In this document: piece by piece, positions 44,937 through 51,969 of the stretch
Layout of the letters: each line of letters opens with the position of its first letter
Position numbering within the stretch: the first letter of the stretch is position 1
Source of the DNA: Terrabacter tumescens
Lineage (GTDB): Bacteria > Actinomycetota > Actinomycetes > Actinomycetales > Dermatophilaceae
Reading direction: 5' to 3'
Assembly: GCF_014646815.1 (NCBI RefSeq)
Contig: NZ_BMNZ01000009.1
Coordinates: 78,700 to 142,699, forward strand
Length of the DNA stretch: 64,000 nucleotides
The notes under the pieces: model-generated
The model's input: the letters and a program-made list of their open reading frames with translations, nothing else
What the model was told of the DNA's origin: nothing
Databases searched by the model: none
Made by a program: the position numbers and the translations under genes

Positions 44937-45944
44937 TCAGGCCAGGGAGCGCTGGTAGGCGGGGTTGCGCTCGACGACGCGGAAGCCGAGGTCCTCGTTG
45001 ATCGAGACCATCCACGAGTTCGTGTCGTCGTTGGTCGTGATGACCCGCGAGCGCTCGGGATGGTCCGTCTGCAGGCGCCGGAGGTTCTCGACCTTGACCG
45101 CCATGCCGAGGCGGCGGCCCCGATGTGCCTTGTGCACCAAGGTCCCCCACTGCCACGCGACCGACGGCGCACCCGCCGGCAGCATGAGGTCGGTGTAGGC
45201 GACGACGTCACCCGTCGCCTCGTGGACGGCCACCGTCGTGACCCTGGTGCGTCCCTGCCGGAGGAAGAGCTCGAGGTGCTCCTGGTAGCGTGCGGGCGTG
45301 AGGCTCTCCTCCTCGAACTCGATGTCGCCGGTGGGTGCGTCGACGCCGAGCTGGTTCATCACGGCGCACAGGGACGGCTGGAGCGCGGCCGGGACGCCGC
45401 CGACATGGGTCTCGAGCCGGTAGCCGCCCTCCCAACGGGTGCGGGCGTGCTCGGCGTGGCGGGCGAGCAGGTCGTCGTCGACGGGCAGCTCGAGGTGGCG
45501 GGTGATCTCGGTGTTGCTGAGGCGGAAGCCGTGCTTCTCCGCGAAGCGGCCGTAGGGGTGGCCGTCGGCGCCGGCCGGGACGATGCAGTCGGTGACGAGG
45601 GTGGGCCGGCCGACCTCCGTGGCTCGGCCGACGATGCGCTCCACGAGGGCCGAGCCCGCGCCGCGCCGGCGGTGGGCAGGGTCGACCTGGACGTCGTGCC
45701 ACACCATCGAGGTGTTGTCGTCCATCGGCAGCCAGATGGTGGCGACGCCCACGAGGTCGTCGCCGTCCCACGCTCCCCACATCTCCATGGGCTCGGCCTT
45801 GTCGACGTGCCTCCACTCGACGAGCGTCTCTGCCAGTGAAGGCGGTTCGTTCCACGGCCGCTCGTGGTTCTTGCTGGCGACGATGACGTCGTACGCCCGG
45901 GTGCAGACCGCGTCGTCGTCCACGTCGATGAGTCTCGTCTCCAT
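44937..45944 (-). CDS. Tandem-GNAT-domain acetyltransferase
   Basis: 335 residues from ATG 45944 with two GNAT domains. The first has the acetyl-CoA motif A VQVDPAHRRRGAGSALVERI, followed by FAEKHGFRLSNTEIT. The second has a similar LVHKAHRGRRLGMAVKVEN and NEDLGFRVVERNPAYQR. Only the first keeps the full RRRGXG pattern, so the second may be structural. Double GNAT proteins of this layout in actinobacteria include mycothiol synthase-like enzymes, but no member is clearly matched here. Substrate unknown. Confidence 0.85.
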   Translation of the reverse strand: METRLIDVDDDAVCTRAYDVIVASKNHERPWNEPPSLAETLVEWRHVDKAEPMEMWGAWDGDDLVGVATIWLPMDDNTSMVWHDVQVDPAHRRRGAGSALVERIVGRATEVGRPTLVTDCIVPAGADGHPYGRFAEKHGFRLSNTEITRHLELPVDDDLLARHAEHARTRWEGGYRLETHVGGVPAALQPSLCAVMNQLGVDAPTGDIEFEEESLTPARYQEHLELFLRQGRTRVTTVAVHEATGDVVAYTDLMLPAGAPSVAWQWGTLVHKAHRGRRLGMAVKVENLRRLQTDHPERSRVITTNDDTNSWMVSINEDLGFRVVERNPAYQRSLA

Positions 45945-46000
45945 GGCACGACGGTAGGTGCCACCACGCTCCCCCGGCCACCGACTTTGCCCGGCGCTGC

Positions 46001-46070
46001 GCAACACACCGAACAGTCGTCAACCGCACCGGCTGCAACCGCAGCGGTTGACGACTGTTCGGTGTGTTGC
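46001..46070. terminator. 27-bp perfect hairpin between two minus-strand genes
   Basis: Arms 46,001-46,027 and 46,044-46,070 (GCAACACACCGAACAGTCGT onward) are exact complements with a 16-nt loop. It lies 14 nt past the acyltransferase stop and 56 nt upstream of the GNAT start, so it ends the upstream transcript. Confidence 0.75.
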
Positions 46071-46083
46071 CGGGAGGGAGGTG

Positions 46084-47478
46084 TCAAAGGCGGGCGGTGG
46101 GGGTGGGTCGGGGCCGGGTCGCGCGCAGGAGCAGCAGCCCGAGGGCCAGGACGGCGAAGCCGACGATCGGGGTGACGTCGCCGACGAGGAAGAAGACCGG
46201 GCGGTTGCCGAGCACGTCGACCCCGACGATCGAGACGATGAGGATGCCGAAGAAGAGCACCGCGGCGGACACGGCGGCCACGGGGTCGACCCAACCCCGC
46301 TGCTCGTCACCGGGCCCGGCCGCACCCGCCCCACGCGGGCCACGGTCGAAGCGCACGAAGACCGCGACGAACGCGGCCGTCACCGCCGCCAGCACCGCGA
46401 AGAGCACCGGACGCGTCAGCCACCACGCCCACGACGCGATCGCCGGCTGCTCGATGCCGAGCGCGCGGATCGTCAGGAGCACCGTCATCAGCGCGGTGAG
46501 GTGCCACAGGAAGGCGGTCATGGCGAAGGGGCCGGCCAGCACGACGACCCGCCAGGCCCGCGGCCGGGCGAGGACGCGGGTCATGAGGGGCCGCACCACG
46601 ACGGCCAGGCCGCAGATCCCGATGCCCTGCGCGAGCAAGGCCACCGTCGGTGGCGCCATGTTGGAGACGGCCTCGCCGGGCAGGCCCACCATCGACGTCG
46701 GGTAGGGGCCGACCGTGATGGCCAGACCCATCGCGGCGAAGCCCACGACGGCCATCACCCAACCACGCCCGGTCGTGAGCAACCCGTCACGCCAGGCGAA
46801 CCCGAGCTGGTGCAGCGCCAGCCACACGAGCGCGAAGTTGAGGTTGCCGACGAGCTCGGGACCGCCACCGAAGCGCACCGCGTCGACCAGGCACGCCAGC
46901 GCGACGAGCACGACGACGACGCGAAGTCCCCACCGCCGGTGCAGGTTTCGCATGAGCGGCGCGAACGCACAGGCGCCGAGGTAGATCCCCACGAACCACA
47001 GCAGCTGCGGCACCATGACGAGCGCGTCGCGCGCCAGGCGGCCGGTTTCGCCGGGCCTCGACGTCAGGCCCGTGAGGTCGGCGACGACACCCAGGAGCAC
47101 GTAGACCGCGAGGAAGGCGAGGGTGGGGCGCAGGAGGCGAGCGGCCCGCGCGCGGAAGAACGCGGCATACCTCCCCGTGGCCGCCGGATGGCGGCGCTCG
47201 AGCGACTCGAGCGTGTGCGCGTGGGCGACGCCACCGACGAGGAAGAAGAGCGGCATGACCTGGAGCACCCAGGTCAGCGGCTGGAGCGACGGCACGACGG
47301 TGAGCGCGTTGGTGATCTGCCCGTCCGGCGTGAGCGCCACCATGAGCCAGTGCCCGAGGACGACGACGAGGAGCGAGCCCACCCGGAGCGTGTCGACCCA
47401 GCGGTCGCGGTCGGGCGGGGTCGCCGCGTCGATGGCCGACGCCGTGCGCGGCGCTGCGTCAGGGCGGGTCCGGCTCAC
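46084..47478 (-). CDS. Acyltransferase-3 family membrane protein
   Basis: 464 residues with about 10-12 membrane helices and the Acyl_transf_3 start WVDTLRVGSLLVVVLGHW, in which His in GHW is the likely catalytic residue. QVMPLFFLVGGVAHAHTLE, FRARAARLLRP and WFVGIYLGACAFAPLMR follow. Members add acyl groups to sugars, lipids or wall components at the membrane. Start GTG 47478. The substrate is unknown; the family ranges from OatA-type wall enzymes to lipid acylases. Confidence 0.9.
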   Translation of the reverse strand: MSRTRPDAAPRTASAIDAATPPDRDRWVDTLRVGSLLVVVLGHWLMVALTPDGQITNALTVVPSLQPLTWVLQVMPLFFLVGGVAHAHTLESLERRHPAATGRYAAFFRARAARLLRPTLAFLAVYVLLGVVADLTGLTSRPGETGRLARDALVMVPQLLWFVGIYLGACAFAPLMRNLHRRWGLRVVVVLVALACLVDAVRFGGGPELVGNLNFALVWLALHQLGFAWRDGLLTTGRGWVMAVVGFAAMGLAITVGPYPTSMVGLPGEAVSNMAPPTVALLAQGIGICGLAVVVRPLMTRVLARPRAWRVVVLAGPFAMTAFLWHLTALMTVLLTIRALGIEQPAIASWAWWLTRPVLFAVLAAVTAAFVAVFVRFDRGPRGAGAAGPGDEQRGWVDPVAAVSAAVLFFGILIVSIVGVDVLGNRPVFFLVGDVTPIVGFAVLALGLLLLRATRPRPTPTARL

Positions 47479-47543
47479 ATCTCATCGAAGCACGAACGGC
47501 GGCCCGAGCAGGTGAGTTCTCCTGCTCAGGCCGCGCACCCGCA

Positions 47544-47592
47544 ACCGTCGAAGGGCCACGAACCGGAGACCGGTTCGTGGCCCTTCGACGGT
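47544..47592 (-). terminator. 23-bp perfect hairpin after DUF6458
   Basis: Arms 47,544-47,566 and 47,570-47,592 (ACCGTCGAAGGGCCACGAAC onward) are exact complements with a 3-nt loop, 9 nt beyond the minus-strand stop. Confidence 0.8.
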
Positions 47593-47601
47593 CTGGCAGG
47601 T

Positions 47602-47895
47602 CTAGAGGGTCTCGTCGCGACGCTCGGCGCGGCGCTCGACGACCTCGTCGCCGTCAACCCGGCGCTCGACGACGTCGGGCGCGCCGCGGCGCTCGGTGAC
47701 GACCGTGTGCTGCGTGCGGGCACGCTGGGCGTTGAGGACGAGCGCGAGGATGATCGCGAGCGCGCCGGCGATCATGAGGATGATGCCGATCGTGTTGCCC
47801 GTGCTGCTGCCCAGGTTGAGGACGCTCGAGTCGACGTTGGTGAAGTAGAAGATCGCTCCGACGACGAGCAGGAAGATCCCGAGTCCGATACCCAT
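47602..47895 (-). CDS. DUF6458 small membrane protein
   Basis: 97 residues: two membrane helices (MGIGLGIFLLVVGAIFYFTN; IGIILMIAGALAIILALVLN) with the short outer loop VDSSVLNLGSSTGN, then a basic cytoplasmic tail (RRVDGDEVVERRAERRDETL). This is the DUF6458 pattern, widespread in actinobacteria, function unknown. ATG 47895 has AAGGAG upstream. Confidence 0.88.
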   Translation of the reverse strand: MGIGLGIFLLVVGAIFYFTNVDSSVLNLGSSTGNTIGIILMIAGALAIILALVLNAQRARTQHTVVTERRGAPDVVERRVDGDEVVERRAERRDETL

Positions 47896-48000
47896 GAGGT
47901 CTCCTTGGCTGGGGCGCGCCCCGGTGGCACACCTACCGTCCCCATACCCGCACGCCGTCGAACACCCACGAAACGCCCACCCGGGCCTCTGGTCGACCGT

Positions 48001-48888
48001 TCAGCGCGCGCGGCGCCGGCCGAACGCGAGCGTCACGGCCGAGACGAGGAGCATGACGACGCCCACGCCGACGGCGATGGCGATCTCGTAGTAGAGGTTG
48101 CGGGCTGCGAGGCCGTAGGCGGCGTCAGCGATGGTGCGCGCCACCTCGGGGTCGACACGTCGCATGAGCGGCTCGCGCGCCACCATGACGACGAGCGCGA
48201 GCGCCAGGGCGGTCACGACCCAGCCGATGCCGATGAGGGTCGTCGCTGCGCGCCAGCGCCGAGCGAGCGCGATGGACAGCAGGGCGAGGGCGGCCACGAC
48301 GAGGGGCGCCCAGGGTCCCCACGCGTCGGCGATCCGGTATGCCGTCTGCGCCTTCTGCAGGTCGGTGGCCTTGACGAGGGGGATCGTCACGACCGGTGCG
48401 ATGGCCCCCGCGTTCGGGACGCCGGCCTGCTCGAGCGTCGAGGTCAGCGCGGGCACCGGGATGGTGACGCGCACCGAGACGCGGCCCTGGTCGTCGAGCT
48501 CCGTGTCGCCCCGGCCCTGCATGACGGCGATGAACTGGGTGTGGAGCGCGCGGATGCCGGTGGTCCAGGCGGACGCGACCTGCGGGCTCGCGACGAGGGT
48601 GGCGGCCTGCGTGCGGATGGGCGCCTCGAGCGCCTTCTCGATCGCCGGCCGCAGGTCCACCGCGCCGAGGATGCCCTGCACGATGCCGTCGGTGAGCGCC
48701 TCCTGCACCTGTGGCTTGGTGACGACGGGCCGCAGCTCCTCGACGAAGACGTCGGTGCGGGTCAGCAGCACCGAGGCCCAGAAGCCGACGAGCGAGACGG
48801 GCAGCAGCACGATCGCCAGCAGCCCGCACACCGCCGAGAGGACGGAGCGCCCACCGCCGCCGGATGCCTGTCGAGCCACGTCTGCCAC
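48001..48888 (-). CDS. Integral membrane protein of unknown function
   Basis: 295 residues. One N-terminal helix (VLSAVCGLLAIVLLPVSLVG) is followed by an outer domain of about 140 residues and then three helices (WAPLVVAALALLSIALA, IGIGWVVTALALALVVMVA, IAIAVGVGVVMLLVSAVTLA). This is a common layout of actinobacterial membrane proteins with no known role. The start is GTG 48888, which lies between two other minus-strand genes. Confidence 0.75.
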   Translation of the reverse strand: MADVARQASGGGGRSVLSAVCGLLAIVLLPVSLVGFWASVLLTRTDVFVEELRPVVTKPQVQEALTDGIVQGILGAVDLRPAIEKALEAPIRTQAATLVASPQVASAWTTGIRALHTQFIAVMQGRGDTELDDQGRVSVRVTIPVPALTSTLEQAGVPNAGAIAPVVTIPLVKATDLQKAQTAYRIADAWGPWAPLVVAALALLSIALARRWRAATTLIGIGWVVTALALALVVMVAREPLMRRVDPEVARTIADAAYGLAARNLYYEIAIAVGVGVVMLLVSAVTLAFGRRRAR

Positions 48889-48937
48889 CTCGTCCGTTCG
48901 GTCTCGCGCGCACGGCGGCAGGCGGCTGGTCGGCCGC

Positions 48938-50812
48938 CTACACGCCCCGCAGGTCGAGAGTCAGTGTGGCACCGGCGGCGGCGTCGAGGACGACCGGGAT
49001 GCCCCAGTCCTGCTGGAACAGGTGGCAGGCCGCGTGCTCGGGCACCTCGCCCGTCTCGGGGTCGCCGTCGCACGCGGCGGCCTGCACCGAGATGTGGAGC
49101 GTGCCCGACCCGATGCCCTCGCGCAGCACGAGGGTGCGGGTCAGGCCCTCGGCGCGACCGGCGCCGGAGACGAGCAGGGCATCCGGGGTCGCGGACACGT
49201 CGAGGCGGGTGGGGTCGCCCCACCGGTGGTCGAGCTTCTGGCCGGTCGGCGGCACGAACGTCACCTCGAGCGCGACCTCGCCGGCGGGCAGCGGCGTGGA
49301 CGGGCGCTGGGTGCGGTGGGCCGGCCCGTCGACGCGCTGGGCGGCCTCGGGCAGCCCGACGCGGGTCAGGCGGTGGGCCGCCGACTCGACGACGACGAGG
49401 CGCACCTCCCCGGACTCCGGGTCGCGCTCGACGACCGCGTCGCTCGGCTCGGCGAGACCCTGCGCGAGGGTCGAGACCTGACCGCTGGTCGGGTCGAAGC
49501 GGCGCACGGCGCCGTTGTAGGTGTCACTGACGGCGACCGAACCGTCGGGCAGCTCGGTGACGCCGAGCGGGTGCTGGAGCAGTGCCTCGGCGGCGGCGCC
49601 GTCGCGGTGTCCGAAGTCGAAGAGCCCTGTGCCGACATGGGTCTCCACGACGAGCGCTCCGTCGGGTGCTCGGGTGACCGAGCGCAGCGCCGACGTCTCG
49701 GAGTCGGCGACCCAGACCCGGTCACCGGTCGCGGAGGTCGCCAGGCCGGACGGCTGGGCGAACCACGCCTCGAGCGCCGGTCCGTCGACGAGGCCCTCGT
49801 TGGAGGTGCCGCCGACGACCTCGACCCGGCCGTGGGCGAGGGTCTCGCCCGGAGCCCAGGCCCAGAGCTGGTGGGTGCCGGCCATGGCGATCAGGAGGCG
49901 GTCGCCGAGCCACGCGAGGTCCCACGGCGTCGACAGCGCCTGCTCGAGGGCGGGGCCACCACCGGAGCGCTCGCGCAGCTGCGAGCCGGTGCCCGCCACG
50001 ACGTGGACCGAGCCGTCGGAGAAGCGGATTCCCTTGACCTGGTGGTTGACCGAGTCCGCGACGAGCAGGTCGACGCCGAGCCGCTCAACGACCTCGGGCG
50101 TCGCGAGCAGGACGCCCTGCGGCTCGTTGAGCACGCCCTCGCCGCCCCAGCGGGCGCGCTCGGTCTCGAGGTCGGACTCGAGGTGGACGACCGCGTGGTT
50201 CGCGGTGTCGCTGACGACGAACGAACCGTCGGGCAGCGCGAGCGCCTTGCCCGGGAAGCGCAGCGCCGTGTCGGGGGCCGGCGGCGCGACGTAGGGGTCG
50301 TCGCCGGGCTGGAGCGTGCCCTTGGCGGCATGCTCCTCGACGAGCTCGGTGACGAGGGAGGCGAGGCCGGGCCCGTGGCCCTCCCCCGACATCGAGGCGA
50401 CGACGTAGCCCTCGGGGTCGATGACGACGAGCGTGGGCCAGGCGCGGGCGGCATACGCCTTCCACGTCACGAGCTCGGGGTCGTCGAGCACGGGGTGGTG
50501 GACGGCATACCGCTCCACGGCGGCGACGAGGGCGTCGGCGTCGGCCTCGTGCTCGAACTTCGGCGAGTGCACGCCGATGATCGTCAGCGCGTCGGGGAAC
50601 TGCGCCTCGACGGGGCGCAGCTCGTCGAGGACGTGGAGGCAGTTGACGCAGCAGAAGGTCCAGAAGTCGAGGACGACGACGCGCCCGCGCAGGTCGGCCA
50701 GAGACAACGACCGGCCGCCGGTGTTGAGCCAGCCACGTCCGACGAGCTCGGCCGCACGGACCCTGACGCGCGAGCGCAGCGAGCCGGTGTCGGTGTCGGC
50801 TCCCGCGGTCAC
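48938..50812 (-). CDS. Thioredoxin-like/NHL-repeat fusion protein
   Basis: 624 residues from GTG 50812, which overlaps the amidase stop as GTGA. The N-terminal domain is a thioredoxin fold (VVVLDFWTFCCVNCLHVLDE, SPKFEHEADADALV, WPTLVVIDPEGYVVA) with Cys residues in FCCVNC. An NHL six-bladed propeller follows (FVVSDTANHAVVHLES, LLVADSVNHQVKGIRFSD, VAVSDTYNGAVRRFDP), and a C-terminal beta domain of about 110 residues. The layout is that of NHLRC2-type proteins. No signal peptide is seen, so it is cytoplasmic and perhaps redox-linked. The partner nitrilase is translated just before it. Confidence 0.88.
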   Translation of the reverse strand: MTAGADTDTGSLRSRVRVRAAELVGRGWLNTGGRSLSLADLRGRVVVLDFWTFCCVNCLHVLDELRPVEAQFPDALTIIGVHSPKFEHEADADALVAAVERYAVHHPVLDDPELVTWKAYAARAWPTLVVIDPEGYVVASMSGEGHGPGLASLVTELVEEHAAKGTLQPGDDPYVAPPAPDTALRFPGKALALPDGSFVVSDTANHAVVHLESDLETERARWGGEGVLNEPQGVLLATPEVVERLGVDLLVADSVNHQVKGIRFSDGSVHVVAGTGSQLRERSGGGPALEQALSTPWDLAWLGDRLLIAMAGTHQLWAWAPGETLAHGRVEVVGGTSNEGLVDGPALEAWFAQPSGLATSATGDRVWVADSETSALRSVTRAPDGALVVETHVGTGLFDFGHRDGAAAEALLQHPLGVTELPDGSVAVSDTYNGAVRRFDPTSGQVSTLAQGLAEPSDAVVERDPESGEVRLVVVESAAHRLTRVGLPEAAQRVDGPAHRTQRPSTPLPAGEVALEVTFVPPTGQKLDHRWGDPTRLDVSATPDALLVSGAGRAEGLTRTLVLREGIGSGTLHISVQAAACDGDPETGEVPEHAACHLFQQDWGIPVVLDAAAGATLTLDLRGV

Positions 50813-51615
50813 GGGAGCCTCCGGTCGGCCAGCACGGGGAAGGTGCGGCGCCACTCGGGCGTCGCCGCGGTGTCGATGTCGATGCTCAGCACCTCCTCGT
50901 CAAGGCCCGCGGCGGCCAGAACCTTCCCGGTGGCGTCGACGACCTGCGAGTGACCGCCCATCTCGTGCCGGGCGTGCGTGCCGGCGGTGTTGCACTGGAG
51001 CACGACGCACTGGTCCTCGACGGCCCGAGCCTGGCCCAGCAGGGTCCAGTGCGCGACCCGCTTGCGGGGCCACGCGGCCGGGATGACGAAGACCTCGGCG
51101 CCCCGGTCGAGCAGGCGCCGGTAGAGCTCGGGGAAGCGCAGGTCATAGCAGGTCGAGAGCCCGACGGGCACGCTGCCGCCGGACGCGACGGGCACGTCGA
51201 CGACGACGAGGTCCTCGCCGGCATCCATGAGGCTCGGCTCGCCCTCGCCGAAGCCGAAGCGGTGGATCTTGCGGTAGGTCGCGACGAGCTCGCCCTCGGG
51301 CGAGAAGACGAGGCTGGTGTTCCACAGCCCGCGGCCGTCGGCATCGACGGGGGCGCCGCGCTCGACGATCGAGCCGCCGTGCAGCGTGACGCGGGCGTCG
51401 CGGGCGGCGTCCGCGAGGGCCCGCGCGACGGGACCGTCGACCGGCTCGGCCCGCGCGTCCCACGCGGTGTAGTCGAAGCCGCCTGCCGGCCAGAGCTCGG
51501 GCAGGACGACGAGGTCATGGCCCGCCTGGGCGCGGACGAGGGCGGCGACCCGGGCCGTGCGGTCGGCGACCGACTCGTCGTCGCCGTAGGCGAGCTGGAT
51601 GAGCGCAACCTTCAT
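50809..51615 (-). CDS. Nitrilase-superfamily amidohydrolase (omega-amidase-like)
   Basis: 268 residues with the Glu-Lys-Cys catalytic triad: Glu40 (VLPELWPAG), Lys116 (TYRKIHRFGFG) and Cys156 (GLSTCYDLRFPELYR). Length and motifs fit the omega-amidase/Nit branch, which removes ammonia from alpha-keto amides or similar metabolites. ATG 51615 was chosen by homology to MKVALIQL starts; the longer frame is unlikely. It is coupled to the thioredoxin/NHL gene, so the two may act in one metabolic repair task. Confidence 0.9.
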   Translation of the reverse strand: MKVALIQLAYGDDESVADRTARVAALVRAQAGHDLVVLPELWPAGGFDYTAWDARAEPVDGPVARALADAARDARVTLHGGSIVERGAPVDADGRGLWNTSLVFSPEGELVATYRKIHRFGFGEGEPSLMDAGEDLVVVDVPVASGGSVPVGLSTCYDLRFPELYRRLLDRGAEVFVIPAAWPRKRVAHWTLLGQARAVEDQCVVLQCNTAGTHARHEMGGHSQVVDATGKVLAAAGLDEEVLSIDIDTAATPEWRRTFPVLADRRLP

Positions 51616-51686
51616 GACCCAACTCTCACACGCGCCGCGCGGCCGGCGCGCGGCTGCCCACCGGGTGCCGTCGGCGAGACGGACCA

Positions 51687-51730
51687 CGGGCGTGGCCCCG
51701 GCCACAGGGGGAAGGCCGGGGCCACGCCCG
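51687..51730 (-). terminator. 17-bp perfect hairpin after DUF6767
   Basis: CGGGCGTGGCCCCGGCC (51,687-51,703) pairs with 51,714-51,730 around a 10-nt loop, 3 nt after the minus-strand stop. Confidence 0.75.
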
Positions 51731-51732
51731 GG

Positions 51733-51924
51733 TCAGCCGACGCCGAGGTCGCGCGTCAAGTGACGCTCACGGCGTCGCGCCGCGAGCTCCTCGCGCTGCT
51801 CCGGGTCGCTCTGGACGAGGTAGACGAGGCCGCAGTCCTGCGGTCCGCTTGCTCCGGGAAAGCACAACGTGCACGGTTCGCCGAGTCGGATCGGGCACCG
51901 GGGGTTCGACGTTCGCTGTGGCAT
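51733..51924 (-). CDS. DUF6767-type small Cys-rich protein
   Basis: 63 residues: MPQRTSNPRCPIRLGEPCTL followed by CFPGASGPQDCGLVYLVQSD, with four cysteines that could bind zinc or form a metal site, then a basic helix (REELAARRRERHL). Small proteins of this shape are common in actinobacteria; role unknown. A dyad of BlaI/MecI type (51,945-51,961) lies 20-37 nt upstream of ATG 51924. Confidence 0.75.
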   Translation of the reverse strand: MPQRTSNPRCPIRLGEPCTLCFPGASGPQDCGLVYLVQSDPEQREELAARRRERHLTRDLGVG

Positions 51925-51944
51925 GTCCCCTCCTCCGACGTCAA

Positions 51945-51961
51945 TACTACATGGAGTAGTA
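51945..51961. promoter_or_regulatory. TACTAC-N5-GTAGTA dyad, BlaI/MecI-like operator
   Basis: TACTAC-ATGGA-GTAGTA is a perfect 6-5-6 dyad; on the minus strand it reads TACTACTCCATGTAGTA. BlaI/CopY-family repressors bind TACTACA/TGTAGTA-type sites. It sits at the promoter of DUF6767, just after the CopD-CtaG gene, a family often linked with BlaI/M56 systems. Confidence 0.5.
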
Positions 51962-51969
51962 GAGAGAGG

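Noticed and set aside
45958..49530. Plus-strand 1190-residue frame
   Set aside because: It lies opposite four real minus-strand genes with full motifs; its product is Arg/His/Asp-rich low complexity, as expected from the reverse of GC-rich genes.
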